From Mya arenaria (lineage: Eukaryota > Mollusca > Bivalvia > Myida > Myidae), in contig NC_069124.1 in NCBI RefSeq assembly GCF_026914265.1, positions 17,009,088 to 17,073,087 on the forward strand: DNA of 64,000 nt, in the 5' to 3' direction. The notes beneath the pieces were generated by a model. The model did no database searches. It was given only the letters and a program-made list of their open reading frames with translations, and was not told where the DNA came from. A program made the translations under genes and the position numbers. Position 1 is the stretch's first letter. Each line of letters opens with the position of its first letter. This document shows positions 1 through 12,396 of the stretch, in pieces.

Positions 1-300
1 TAAAATAACTTTAACATACGGAACTAAGGTTGACTTCACTTATGAATGGGTATGTCCTTAAATAACCAAAACACACACTTGTGCTTTCAATTTTATTTTC
101 AGTGCATTGCATACTTCGACAATTGAATTTCAATGGCATTATGAAAATATTTGCATGGCATTGTATCAAGACAATTCAACTTCCCTGAGGTTGGACTTTC
201 AATGATTATTTCAATTTTCAAACTTATACAAGTCTTTAAATACTATTTGAAGTTAATGAATTCACCGGTATTTAAAATGTTACGTAAGCAGAATGGGGAA
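1..300. other. 3' flank of the collagen gene
   Basis: AT-rich sequence downstream of the collagen stop codon on the minus strand. On that strand it probably holds the 3' untranslated end; a second AATAAA on the minus strand lies at 97-92. No other feature is seen. Confidence 0.4.
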
Positions 301-304
301 AGTA

Positions 305-310
305 TTTATT
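305..310 (-). promoter_or_regulatory. Candidate polyadenylation signal AATAAA for the collagen
   Basis: AATAAA on the minus strand begins 8 nt after the collagen stop codon. A second copy at 97-92 is the alternative. Which is used cannot be told from sequence. Confidence 0.4.
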
Positions 311-317
311 TCAAAAA

Positions 318-745
318 TTAACCTTTGTTTGCATAGGCATATTTAGAAGGGGCAGCCATGTAATATTTCGGTGCTGCCGCTACATAACGGACAGGGTAAT
401 ATGTGACGCGTCCAGGGGCGCCTTGGGGACCCGAAGGGCCAGGGGCGCCTTGTCCACCACGTGGGCCTCTGGCACCGGGAACGCCTTCAGGTCCCGGTGG
501 CCCTTCCGGTCCGTCTTCTCCTTTAAGCCCTCGCCTCCCAGGGAACCCGCGAAATCCTTGTATTCCGGCTTCCCCAGCGTCTCCAGTTAATCCTGGAGGA
601 CCGGTTATGCCCTTGTCACCCTTCTCTCCCGGATATCCGGGGAATCCCTGTGGCCCTTGGTAGCCGACCGGCCCTTGGGGTCCCTCCTGTCCATCTGTGC
701 CGTTAACGCCATCCTCTCCCTCATCTCCCAGCTCGCCGGGAACAC
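318..745 (-). CDS. Collagen exon 5: rest of Gly-X-Y domain and C-terminal tail
   Basis: Starts after acceptor GTGCAG, completes the split Gly, and encodes triplets GVP GEL through GAP GRV. It then encodes the non-collagenous tail [19 protein letters not shown] and onward, to a TAA stop at 320-318. The tail repeats an A-P-x-K-Y theme. Confidence 0.92.
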
Positions 746-3006
746 CTGCACGTGAGTAAGATAAATAAGAATACATAGAGCACAGATATGTACTATAAAT
801 ACATTAAAAATTCTTGAGAATTAAGGGTAACAGTCTCAGCATTAGAGATGAGAAGAATGTCGATACTGTATAGACCGTCGCCCATAGATGCACAAACCCG
901 CCGTATCGCGATACGGGTCGATTGAACTTCTTAACGAAATATGTGGTTCTGTTCTTCGGTACAAACTTAAAACATATCTATTTTATTCGCTGATTGTTCA
1001 GTTTGTATTGTATGAGTCACAAGGTCCGAGTTTCTCGACAATACTTAAGTATTAACTAAATAACTTGCTCAAACAATTTTACCACTTTACACCGAGCATG
1101 GTTAAAAATGTTAAATATTTAAACTCCATTAGACTTATACTCCCTCATAGATTTTATTGATACATTTTTTAGAAAACAAAATTGTTTAAAAGCAAGAAAT
1201 ATACTTGATTAATTACTCATGATACTTTTATGGGGAACTCAGCTAAAAAAAATGCATATCATTTAGTAAACGACCAATCGGAAATCCACGGCCATTTCCC
1301 TTCGAAAACAACCTCGGATGTATGCCGGTACATCAGTAAAAGTAGTTCGTACATTTTTTAAATAATAGTTTTAATTAATGATGGTGTTTGAACGTGTATT
1401 TTGTATTACTAAGTTAGAATTGATTCTTTGGTTTTACTGTTATTTTAAAACCACTACGCGAATTGCAGCGTAGTTAAATGGGAAGAATTCTGACATTGTA
1501 AACCGTCCATATACATCCAAGGTTGTTTTCGATGGAAAATGACCGAGATGCTCAGAATAATTTAACGACCATACAAAGAAAATGACCGCACACAGTTAAG
1601 ATATTTTTTATCAAAATATGATATAACCAGAATTGTTTTTTCTTTCCATTATCAATTTTACACAGGATTAAAATAGTGTTCTCAAATGAGTAAGAATTTG
1701 AGAATTTTGGAGACACTGGGGCCAGAAGTCAAGTTTATATCATTCCGTGACATTGCATTAGTCACATGGACGACAAAAACACTTATAGATTTGCCGAAAT
1801 AGATCACAGAAATGCCGAATTAGATCACAGAAATGCCGAAATAGATCACAGAAAAAGTTGTGATGGTCGGTGTCAGATATCAATGAGAAATGTTTTATTA
1901 AAACATCGTATGGTTTTAAGAGCGTCTTGAAATTCGCATAAAGAGCGCTTTTTATTTATCTTCAACGTTTAATGATCGTTTATGTCTGTTTCATAGAAGA
2001 AGATTTATGTTTTAGTTTACAAACACATTTGCTTTATGCGCGCTCATTCTCAACATTATTTTACCATGCACACGTTTATGTAAGTCACGGACATGAACAA
2101 AAATGTATGGATTGATTTTTATGCGGGCCTTCTTTGATGTATAGCATACACCATCTCATATTGCACTTAACTAATATTTACAATCAATCAAACCAGAATA
2201 CCAAAACAAAAATCTTAAAAGAAGCAGTGGCAACGTTGAAAATTGTAACAACGACGACGGGAGCGCCACTAACGGAAACGTACCGTGCCGCGTGATGACA
2301 GTTTCGTCTCATCCCAATTTTGAACACTCCGATAACTTTCGAGATCGGTTGAGTTTAGTTTAGTTTATTAAATAAGATTAGTTTTGCACAAAGAGCACAT
2401 TGGTCGCCTTTTAAAGTTTTTTTTTTGTGTGGATACGTATACTATCATACAACAAGCACTATTCAACGGCATGATGTCTGATTCATTTTTGCCAACCATT
2501 AAATTTATCGTGAACATCTTTACATTAGTTCATAGACCGAATGGCTTATACGGTATGTGAATACTGGATAACACAATATCATAAGGCATATCCATAAGGC
2601 AATATGCATATACGTGAACAGACAATGGTATATCAAATGATCATATGTAAGGGTCTGCAGCCAGTTAATTATTTTGTTTGGTCAAAGATAGCCAAACTGT
2701 TTATTGATAAGTGAAAAGTTATCCAAACGTTACTACTGACAAGTCCAATCACCAAAATGTGCAAACGAACCAAACGATAACCTGAGGACAAGTTATCGAA
2801 GTTATATGGATTTTTACGACAACAGTCCCAGCAGAGCTTTTGAAAAGTGTCTTCTTACGGTTGTAAGCGGACCGTGCACGATACTTTCGAGTCCCATTAG
2901 CCGATACATTGTATTTAGGAAGGCCATGATAATCATCTTTTATTTTATTTTTATTTATTCGTGCATTTATTTGCTCACGAATATATGCAATGTACTTATA
3001 AGTCAG

Positions 3007-3086
<80 letters not shown>

Positions 3087-5962
3087 CACGTCGATAAGTT
3101 GCTGCTGATTTACTCCTGGTATATGGATGTAAATAAATTACGAAATTATGGCAATTTCCGGTCCTACCTGGGTATCCTGTGGGTCCCTCCTCGCCTGGTG
3201 GTCCGGGTGGCCCCGCCTCTCCTTCAGGTCCCTCTTCGCCCCAGGGTCCGTACGGACCTGGCGCTCCAGGAGCCCCGGCGTGGCCCTTTTCTCCCTGTTC
3301 TCCCGGCACCCCGGGTGCACCAGCCTCGCCATCCCTTCCTGGGAGTCCTGGAGGACCTACAGGAAACAGAGGAGAGTCTTAAGGATTTTTTTTAGAAATG
3401 TTTTAACTCTAGACTCTCTGTATACCCGATGAAATCGTTTTAATTATGCACCTCTTATACCAAATTATTGCCAACACGAGTGTTTATAAGACAGCCAAAA
3501 TAACGGAATGTGTTGATATGTTTTATTAATTTACTGTCATATTCTTTGCTTTAGATAAGTATCCGATACTAGTAACGTATTTTCAACAAAAAATAAGTGC
3601 ATAACACAGTATTAATTAAAATATAATTTAAAAATGATTAGGGATAGTATATTCAACAAAACATAAGTGCATAACACAGTATTAATTAAAGTACATGAAC
3701 ATGTATAAATTAAAAAATGATTAAGAAAATACATGTAACTGCAATAAAGAAAAATTTCGTAAATCAAACACAATTTACCCGATTCACCCCTTGCGCCCAT
3801 GACCATGGGGATGCCATACATAACACCGTGGCGTTTCTGGCGGGAAACTGAAAATGGAAAAAAAAAATGTTTGACTTAATAATGGTAATAACGAGGATAC
3901 AAGAGTGTTTTATTTTCATAATGCAATTGTATAATATGTTGCATATTGCTAACATTGAGCACACAGATATGCTCGGTGCTCGCTCTCGCATCATCGTCGG
4001 ATACACCGATGCTCTCGCGTAAGCCTTGGGATCGATTCCTGGCATGAGATAGACTGGCGGAACCAAGAGTGGAAGAGGAACTATCCATCAGGATAAGATA
4101 AGATAAAATTGTAAGCGAGAAAATCAGGAAAAAACTCATGTGTAATAAAAAGGAAATGGCAGGAAATTACCAAAAGCGGAACCAGGCAAGGCAAGCCCCA
4201 TTTGCTAACGGGACTAGCGGTGCCAACAAAGCGGACTCAAGTGGGACAAGACCCACTAGCGGTACCAACAAAGCAGACTCAAACGCAACAAACTCCACTA
4301 GTGGGACAAGCGCTACCAACAAAGCGGACTCAAGCGCAACAAACCCTACTAGCGGGACTAGCGCTACCAACAAAGCGGACTCGAGCGCAACAAACCCCAC
4401 TAGCAGGACTAGCGCTACCAGCACTGCGGACCCAAGTGGAACAGGTCCAACTAGCGGGACTAGCGCTACCAACAAAGCGGACTCAAGTTGGACAAGCCCT
4501 ACTTGCGAGACTAGCGGACCCAAGAGGGACAAGACCCACTAGCGGGACAAAGCGGACTCAAGCGGGACGGGCTGAGGGAAAGGCCGATTGTTTTTAAAAG
4601 CGGGACTGGCAAGATAAGCATCTAAGATGGTCTAGCAGGACCAGCTATGACGCTGGAATGGGGCATAACGTCCTAAGCGGGACCAGACCTAGCGAGAAAA
4701 AATAACCCTATGGGAAAGGGAAACAAAGCAGAACATGCATCAGAACGGGAGAAGCGGAACAAAGCCCCAAGGCTTGACTATCTCGTCGGGACCAAGAGAA
4801 CTAGCGAGTCTTAGCGGAACAAGCACTTCACATAAGCAGGACTAGCCATTAAGCAGTACTAAGTGATACAAAAGCCCCTAAGCCCCTAAGCCAAGTCTAT
4901 AAACAGGTGGTATTTAACCTAATGCAAACATTTATAGTCGCCAAGGCCCCACATGACCTTCAACTGCCATCCCCTGGTCAGCCCAACCCCATCGGCCCCT
5001 ACTCACTAATCTCCTTCTCTTCGGCGATGGTTCGCTTGATCTCCTCTATCCGACTGATCCATTCCTGGAGCTCCAAGCGCTCACTGCAAATGGAAAGAGG
5101 CACGGTTTAGTTTGCAATACTTAGATACCAGAATATTGGACGTATAAAATACGCACTCGTTTAAACAACGCACAAAACGTCTTGAATACATTCAATTTGT
5201 ACCGCCTCGATAGCGGCTTAAAACAGTCAGTTTCAACCTATCAGCTAGTTATGTTTTACGAGCATTACTTAACGCTACGCTTAAATTCGTCGACGTGAGT
5301 GAAACACAAATAAACGGTATGTTTAAGGATGCTTTGTGGGTTATTAGGTTGCCCTCTCGTTAGTTTCTTTTAAGAAATACGTCGAAGTATACGCTCGATT
5401 CGCTGACACTGTCATTCGATCTCTCTGAATTAAGTCTGTTGAAATTCACTAAGAAGATAGAGGCGGAACTAAAGCCACGAACAGTCGTTGCTTCACACCA
5501 TCTAAATGCTCTTGTTATACCTAAAGCTTCACTGGTCCTTACATTTGTGAGGCATCGGTATAGTTTTGTACAAACTTTGATCAAAACTTCAACAAATGGG
5601 TTAGGTGGTATTGGATTTTGGAACGTTTTTAATCAATATGAGATATTGTGAAATCGACAGTATTTAAGTACAGTTTAAGAAGTGTTTTGTGATCTGTATA
5701 GTGTTATGAGTTATGACCTTCGTCATTAACCTACCGGTTTAACTGCATATAGAAATCGTTATAATACTTTAGAGATATGATCATGTCGTTTAAAAAGCTC
5801 GCTCCATCAATTCATATTTTACAAATTCATCTGGAACTAATAGCAATACACGACTCACTGAACTCCATATGTCATATCGGCTAAGGAGGATATTTTTCAC
5901 CTTAACAGTAAACAAACAAGTTCATAAAAAATACTAAAACTAAAGAATGAATAATAATAATC

Positions 5963-6041
<79 letters not shown>

Positions 6042-6071
6042 CAAAAATAAATAAATAAATAAATAAAAAAA

Positions 6072-6163
<92 letters not shown>

Positions 6164-7151
6164 TATTGATAATAAATGAGTGGAGTTACAATATTACGCA
6201 AACTTATTAGCTTAGTGTTTACGCTCATGCCTCTACCAATTGGATCCACGAATGAATTTTGAGTTTATCATTAGAAAGCTGCCAGTAATTGCGTTTAACG
6301 CGTTGGCTATTCAGCGGCTCGCACATGAACGCTGGTTAGATGGAGGCATTCGCGCTAACACTGTGGAAGTAAATCGGCAGCCCGGCTGATGCCGATTTAA
6401 TGATTTAGTTAGAATTAAGTATAAAACAAAAATAGTACTCAACAGCCCTATGTATTTGTTTTTGTCAATCGTGTCTCCTTTATGTTTGTATTTCCATTGA
6501 ACGATGATCGTTTATTTTGCGATCAAAGTCCAGAAAAGATTTATTATTTTCTCAAAAACACACATGACCTACAATTGCAGACCAAATTTACAGTACAGGC
6601 GGTTTGACGTATGTGGTCTAGCGGCGTGAAGTTTGTGGCATTGCGGTATTCCGGCCTTTTTGCGTGGTTTTTATCTTCTGTTGCAATAATATCAACGTCT
6701 TCATTGAATACAGTGCAACATATGTTATTTTCCGTCGAAATAACGAACATGCCATGAACCAACCTTTTTTGCAAGCTTGAACTTTCATAATGCAGAAAAT
6801 GCATAAACCTTTCATTGAAAACAGTACTAACAACTTTGGTTTATCCCGTTATCAAGGTACTTTCCATGTTATTTTACCTATATTTCGCGTTTTGAATTTT
6901 TGATATCATGGTCAGTTAGTGTAAGATGCGAATGATGTTATATTTGCTTAAACAAACGAAAATAAAACAGTGCATAATCCACCTAGAACCACACACAAAC
7001 TTTTTATGCACATGATACAAATTTCGAAAGTGTCACGCTACATTTTCTGCACTTACCTCTCGACCTGCTCCTCCAGTTTTGTAATCTCTGACCGGATGTC
7101 GGCAGCCACGACGGCAATGCCGACGGCTAACAATAAAATCCGAGCCAGCAT
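318..7151 (-). CDS. Short-chain, cysteine-free collagen (five coding exons, complete)
   Basis: Exons in transcription order are 7151-7057, 5083-5007, 3847-3779, 3356-3168 and 745-318; all introns are GT-AG and phases match at every junction. The predicted protein has 285 residues: signal peptide about 1-17 ([17 protein letters not shown]), coiled coil about 19-58 with spaced Ile/Leu/Val, furin-type site RQKR at 60-63, a short Met-rich linker, 61 uninterrupted Gly-X-Y triplets at 75-257, and a 28-residue tail with seven Tyr and many Ala. There is no cysteine and no fibrillar C-propeptide. Known for collagens: trimers can be nucleated by coiled coils, and RXXR sites are cut by proprotein convertases. 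Inferred: a secreted extracellular-matrix protein whose N-terminal coil starts trimerisation and is then removed, with a tail suited to Tyr-based cross-linking. The plan recalls nematode cuticle collagens, but those carry cysteines. The exact role (byssus, ligament, periostracum or other matrix) is unknown. Confidence 0.9.
1290..1544. repeat. Foldback repeat in collagen intron 4
   Basis: Arms of about 40 bp at 1290-1331 and 1505-1544 are inverted copies of each other; both contain the core TTCGAAAACAACC / GGTTGTTTTCGA. A related single arm occurs at 29770-29820, and a diverged one near 860-900. No coding capacity. Confidence 0.55.
1795..1856. repeat. Short 21-bp tandem repeat, three copies
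   Basis: Three near-identical copies of a 21-bp unit containing GCCGAAATAGATCACAGAA, in intron 4 of the collagen gene. Confidence 0.7.
3011..3085. repeat. (AT)n microsatellite
   Basis: About 37 AT dinucleotides, roughly 80 bp past the donor of collagen exon 4, inside intron 4. Confidence 0.95.
3168..3356 (-). CDS. Collagen exon 4: Gly-X-Y domain
   Basis: A 189-bp exon (7 x 27 bp) encoding 21 perfect Gly-X-Y triplets from GPP GLP GRD to GPT GYP. Both ends split a Gly codon after its first base (phase 1), so the triplet register is kept across both introns. Confidence 0.92.
3580..3695. repeat. 70-bp direct duplication in collagen intron 3
   Basis: The motif ATAAGTGCATAACACAGTAT occurs at 3593 and again at 3663 in similar surroundings, giving a 70-bp tandem duplication. 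Confidence 0.7.
3779..3847 (-). CDS. Collagen exon 3: furin site and start of triple helix
   Basis: A 69-bp exon after TTTTCAG, encoding [17 protein letters not shown] and the first triplets GAR GES. RQKR fits the R-X-K/R-R convertase consensus. It ends with one base of a split Gly codon at donor GTAAAT. Confidence 0.85.
4195..4880. repeat. 51-bp minisatellite in collagen intron 2, decaying to the right
   Basis: A GC-richer array with a 51-bp unit (core ACTAGCGCTACCAACAAAGC), clear from 4195 to about 4560. Shorter degenerate pieces (AGCGGGAC...) continue to about 4880. Because 51 is a multiple of three, frames stay open on both strands; there is no sign this is coding. Confidence 0.8.
5007..5083 (-). 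CDS. Collagen exon 2: coiled coil
   Basis: A 77-bp exon between TTTGCAG and GTGAGT. It encodes residues 33-57 ([20 protein letters not shown] and onward), an amphipathic helix with hydrophobic residues every three or four positions. The final A joins TT of exon 3 to give Ile58. Confidence 0.85.
5950..6162. repeat. Compound (AAT)n/(AAAT)n microsatellite
   Basis: Long ATA/TAA tracts flank a central AAAT block at about 6047-6117, in collagen intron 1. Confidence 0.95.
7057..7151 (-). CDS. Collagen exon 1: signal peptide and start of coiled coil
   Basis: ATG at 7151-7149, then a hydrophobic leader and an acidic/Ile-Leu segment (ITKLEEQVE). It ends at donor AG|GTAAGT (7056-7055), leaving two bases that join exon 2 to make Ser32. 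This ATG is chosen because the leader follows it directly. Confidence 0.88.
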
Positions 7152-7966
7152 TCCGATGTTTGTGTGCGCGCGTACGTGTTAATGTTGCTGTTTCGACGGA
7201 ACAACTGCGCGTGAGAGACAGACCCGATGTAATAGGGTGGCCGGTTGGCAGGTCTGGTTTTGTCTGCCGGCAGGGGCGCCTCAGAGAACCACGTGTCAGG
7301 CATGACCGTAGCATGATTTAATTGCTCGAGGTTTGTCCAGGATTATGTTTATTTAAAAACGTTCGATTTTGTTTCTCGATTCTGCTTAAATTTTACATTT
7401 TTCATAACGCTGCTGTAGAACTATGTTAAAAAAATAAACGTTTCCACGTTTACTATGATTAAGTTTGTACGTACGTTTACGTAAGAAATCATCTGTTACC
7501 AATGATACAGATGTATTGTAACTCGCCCCGGCAGGGTTTATTTACCTAATTTCAAGCACATACATGTATATAAAGGCTGTCAAAACACTTATTTACATAT
7601 GGAATATATTCATTGGATTCAAATTTCAATACGAACTTTATCCTACTGTCATTACACTTTTGTTACATTTTGTTTTTGTTTATTTAATGAATATCTCCAG
7701 ACAATGGGGAAAATGTTGAGTTCAGTAAAGAATTAATAAAATGATAAAAATATATATGTTTGAGGATTTAAAGTCAAAGTTTCTAAAAATGCAAGCTACG
7801 CACCTGTACAGAACTTCTAGGACACGGAATATACCAAGAAATTAGTGCCGCTTTTGAGGCCATGGAAGACCCTCTGTCTAAAACTAAAATAGAAATAACA
7901 CAGCATTAATATCTTGTGATGAATGAAATAAACAACAACATAAACAAGAAAATAACCAGAACGACA
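7152..7966. other. Upstream region of the collagen gene
   Basis: 5' flank and probable promoter of the minus-strand collagen gene. The first 150 bp are GC-richer than the rest. No clear TATA box could be fixed. Nothing else is seen apart from AT-rich sequence. Confidence 0.4.
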
Positions 7967-7976
7967 ACAACATCAA

Positions 7977-8048
<72 letters not shown>
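7977..8048. repeat. (ATC)n microsatellite
   Basis: About 24 perfect ATC units. Confidence 0.95.
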
Positions 8049-8870
8049 TGTAAAATAAATGAAGTAACAGTTTTCATTTCTTTTTCAACCATATAACGAT
8101 AGATCTGAAATAATTTGAATGTGTTTCCGAAAAAAAAATACACCGAAATTTTAAGCGACGGTCGATGACGAGGTCCCGCAAAATCCACCTTATTCACGGA
8201 TGAAATTAAATTTACGTAAGTCAGCAACACGAAACTCAATTATTCATGTAGTTTTCAATAAGACTTGCCTGCTGCTGGAATTTCAAGACAGTTCACTTGA
8301 AATTGGCAATACAAAACTACTGTTTTGATAGAACGCGATGATTTTGACAAACGTTTTCATATTGACGTCAGTGGTGTTTTTAACTAAACATATAACACAT
8401 GTCCGAAATAGGCAAATACTGCATTAGGTATATCAGTTGCCGGATTCATAAATCAGCTTAAGGTTGCGTTCTACTTTGAGGACTCTTTTACTTATTTTAT
8501 TAGTTTAACATGTTGAAGAAGCTGCATTAAGGCCTTGACGGGCCTCATTTCATTGCTAAAACTGCTATCGACCTTTAGATAAACGTTTAGATATATTTTG
8601 AAACAGAACTCGACATCCATCCAAAAATGTTACGCCTGGTTTGACTTGGGTAAGAAATCAGTACGTTTTAATTCGACCATGTAACAGGATATCTCCGTGT
8701 ATAAAACGCACGAAACCTTTATCGAATTACAGATACAACACACGCTCAATTTCATCCCATTTTCTTAATTTTCTTTTTTGAAATAAATATACATGTGATC
8801 TCATTATTCATAAAGCAGTAGAAGTAGCAGCCGCGCCTATCGGTAGCAGTAGAAGAAGCAGCAACGTCTA

Positions 8871-8878
8871 GCAGTAGC

Positions 8879-8945
<67 letters not shown>

Positions 8946-8951
8946 CTAGTG

Positions 8952-9005
<54 letters not shown>

Positions 9006-9008
9006 ATT

Positions 9009-9105
<97 letters not shown>

Positions 9106-9135
9106 CAGTAGCAGTAGCAGTAGCAGTAGAAGTAA
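8871..9135. repeat. (AGT)n/(AGC)n microsatellite
   Basis: About 265 bp, mainly AGT with two short interruptions (near 8945 and 9005), passing into AGC and mixed AGT/AGC at the right. It yields poly-Leu and poly-Val open frames that are not genes. Confidence 0.95.
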
Positions 9136-9325
9136 AAGTTGTTGTTGTAGTAGTATTAGAATATATACGGAACTAATGGTTAAGTAATAAAAGCAAAAAT
9201 ATACAATAATAATTTCTACAAAGCCTTGAGTCAAAGAGTAGAAAGTCCAAAGAAAATTTACGTTAAATACATGTAATTCCTGGGAAACATTAAGACTGAC
9301 AATTCCAGGGTAGTCTTAAGAGTAG

Positions 9326-10360
9326 CTTTTATTTTTGTCTTAGAAAGAATGTACGTGAAGTTAGCGTCCTAGCGGCCTCGCGGCGTGAAGTTAGCGGCCT
9401 AGCGGCCTAGCGGCGTGAAGTTAGCGGCCTAGCGGCGTGAAGTTAGCGGCCTAGCGGCGTGAAGTTAGCGGCCTAGCGGCCTAGCGGCCTAGCGGCGTGA
9501 AGTTAGCGGCCTAGCGGCCTAATACGGTATCTTATTTCAAAGTATGAATATATGCTTTTTCTTCTTAAACATTGATAAATTAACTGTTTTTGTGCACGAA
9601 ATATCAATTTCAAGCGATTTTCAACAAACTTTTTTATCAAACATTTTTCTATTTTATAGCATGCAAACATGACTGCTCTGCTAACAAAATGATATATTTG
9701 CTGTATATGTGCACCAATCATCACTCTGAAGCGATTTTTAACAATAAGATACCATATTAGGCCGCTAGGCCGCTAACTTCACGCCGCTAAGACACCAGGC
9801 CGCTAGATCGCTTGATCGACTTCTTTGAAAAAATGTTGAAAATCGCTTCAGACTGATGATTGGTGCATATAAATAGCAAATGTCTCATTGTTTAAGAAGA
9901 AAAGGCATGTGTTCGTACTTTGAAATAAGATAGCATATTAGGCCGCCAGTCCGCTAGGCCGCTAACTTGACGCCGCTAGTCCGCTAGGCCGCTAACTTCA
10001 CGCCGCTAGGCCGCTAACTTTACGCCGCTAGGCCGCCAGGCCGCTAGGCCGCTAACTTCACGTACATTCAAAAACCATTTTTATGCGTGAATATCTGCAA
10101 ACCAATGATATAAGATTGCTGACAAAGGACAGATTGTAAATTTTCAGTTTTCTGTTTTATGGCTTAAACCGATACTAACGGTTTAAGAAAATGCATAAAA
10201 CATGAGTTTTTTGAACTCAAATATAAATATTGCGATCTGCCTTTTTGTCAGCAGTCTTATATAACTGGTTTCCATGGATTTTCGCCAAAAAAATGCTCTT
10301 TCCAAGACAAAAAATAAAAAAAAATGTCAAAGCGTTTAATCTGTGAGAGTGCAGCTTTAG
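9326..10360. mobile_element. MITE copy (end-truncated), interrupted by a foldback element
   Basis: The segments 9326-9346 and 10070-10360 match successive parts of the intact MITE at 25732-26093, including the 3' terminus ATCTGTGAGAGTGCAGCTTTA. The outermost 5' inverted repeat is missing. The foldback element at 9347-10069 sits between the two parts. Confidence 0.7.
9347..10069. mobile_element. Foldback element with arms built of 22-bp subrepeats
   Basis: The outermost 20 bp, GAATGTACGTGAAGTTAGCG, recur exactly inverted at 10050-10069. The arms are arrays of a 22-bp unit (GGCCTAGCGGCGTGAAGTTA with GC), direct at 9351-9521 and inverted at 9760-10060 with unequal copy number. The centre itself holds further inverted copies (9522-9575 against 9885-9945; 9713-9743 against 9836-9866). 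No open frame for a transposase. Confidence 0.75.
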
Positions 10361-12396
10361 GTCAAAGAGGGGAAGTCTAAAGCAGCCTTAACACAAATAC
10401 TGAAATGTCCGGAGTAGCCTCAAAGTCAAAAGTAGCATTGAGTCAAAGAATGACAATTCTTAATGAAAAGTATATCAACGACTGACATTTCAAAGAATTC
10501 CAAGTTCATAGTAACTTCATGTTAACTTCAAACTAGTACAAAGTAGCATTAAGTCAAATACTGACGAGGCCTGAGAAACAGTAAAATGTTCATGCATGAT
10601 TAAAGACTGGCACGTCCAGGGTAGCATTAAGGTAAAGACTGGCACGTCCAGAGTAGCATTAAGGTAAACACTGGCACGTCCAGAGTAGCATTAATGTAAA
10701 GACTGGCACGTCCAGAGTAGCATTAAGGTAAAGACTGGCACGTCCAGAGTAGCATTAAGGTAAAGACTGGCACGTCGAGGGTAGCATTAAGGTAAAGACT
10801 GGCACGTCCAGAGTAGCATTAAGGTAAAGACTGGCACGTCCAGGGTAACATTCAGTTAAATACTGACACGTCCAGGGTAGCATTCAGTTAAAGACTGGCA
10901 CGTCCAGAGTAGCATTAAGTTATATACTGACACGTCCAGGGTAGCATTAAGTTAAAGACTGGCACGTCCAGAGTAGCATTAAGTTTAAGACTGACACGTC
11001 CAGGGTAGCCTTGACTTAAAGCCTGATACATCCAGGGTAGCATTAAGTGTAAAGACTGGTGCATCAAGGGTAGCATTAAGACAAGTTAAAGACTTGCAGA
11101 TATAATATGATCACTTTGTTTTACTAAGTACATTATATATAGTTTAAATTTACATAGAGGATGTACAAGCAAGCGTTAAGCAAAATATGTATGTATGTAT
11201 GTATGTTTGTTCAATTTGTCAAAAAAAAGAGACATATCATATGACAAACATGTACTTTGTAAACAATAATAATGTATACAAAAAGATATATATATATATA
11301 TACACAAATGTATATGTTTGACCTTGTGTTCTACTTGCAATAGGGTGTGTGCGTTGGACCGTCTTACTACTGTTTGCAAACATTCTCTTCAACACGTTAA
11401 ACAAAGCATGATCGCAATGTCATTTTGCACCGAAGAGACGCCCGCCCCCCAAAAGGCCTCGAAAAGTCAGTGAAGTAGAGTGTTCTGGTTTAAATCATCT
11501 AGGTAATAGTTTGTTATTGAGCAAATAGAAATCAATGTTCGAAAATTGGGGAAATAAATTCAGTTTAGGGTACAAATAATCTTTCAACTTTCTTAACAAA
11601 AGATATTTGCAAATATTTAAAGAATCTTACAATGACCCAACTTTGAACTAAATTCGAATAAAAGTCTTAAGTAACGATCTTGTAATATTGAACATTAACC
11701 ACGATTTCTATGACCAATGTCTATTGAATCGTAACCACTTTTAATTCATTACCCATGCTTATACACTAAAGTATCGTAAAACCTGTTTTGGGAAATCACA
11801 AAGCTTCGTAAATGGTTCGGTGATTTTGAATTCGTACTAGCCGAAATTTGTCGACAGTGGTAAAGATTAGCGAGTCATTCAAAGCACGGAACTAGGCTTT
11901 TGGGGTAAGTGTATGTATTTCTTTTATTATCATTATTATTTAATGGCCTTCTTCTTCAACTGAACAATTTTAGCAAAGTAACATATATTAAACCACTGAA
12001 ATAATTACCATTCTTTGTTGCAGTTTGTGTAAATTAAACGGTGTATGTATAGCAAAACTTCCTTATGTCCTTTATAAACGATTAGATGAAGTTTTGTGTC
12101 TTTGAATACCTTGTTCGGATTGATATAGGGCGCGGTTTCAAGTATTTACGTATGTTTTGTTTTTAATATTTCGTTGTTTTGCACTTCGTTGATTTGTTAA
12201 GACTTGTTTCAAATATCTGAATAATAATTGATATACTTTTCCCACGTATATACATATATCAGTATTTCATTTATGCATTTATATGCTAACTCATGTTCAT
12301 TGGCCGTGAAGTGCTTATAAGTGGTTTAAATGCATGCGTTCTCATTGATGAATAATGCATTTGAAATAAAATGGATTGTAAATCATCATCTTGTTT

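Larger units (their letters stand above)
9225..11095. repeat. Decayed array of about 32-bp units, split by nested insertions
   Basis: A 32-bp unit (GACTGGCACGTCCAGAGTAG then CATTAAGGTAAA) is regular at about 10600-11095. Degenerate versions lie at 10360-10600 and left of the insertions at 9225-9325 (GACTGACAATTCCAGGGTAG). The array is therefore the host of the elements at 9326-10360. Confidence 0.7.

Noticed and set aside
403-663. Plus-strand Pro/Gly-rich open frame
   Set aside because: Antisense shadow of the collagen Gly-X-Y exon.
4138-4542. 134-codon Ser/Thr-rich protein
   Set aside because: Lies in a 51-bp minisatellite inside a collagen intron; the opposite strand is equally open.
8752-9234. 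Poly-Leu and poly-Val proteins
   Set aside because: Translation of an (AGT)n/(AGC)n microsatellite.
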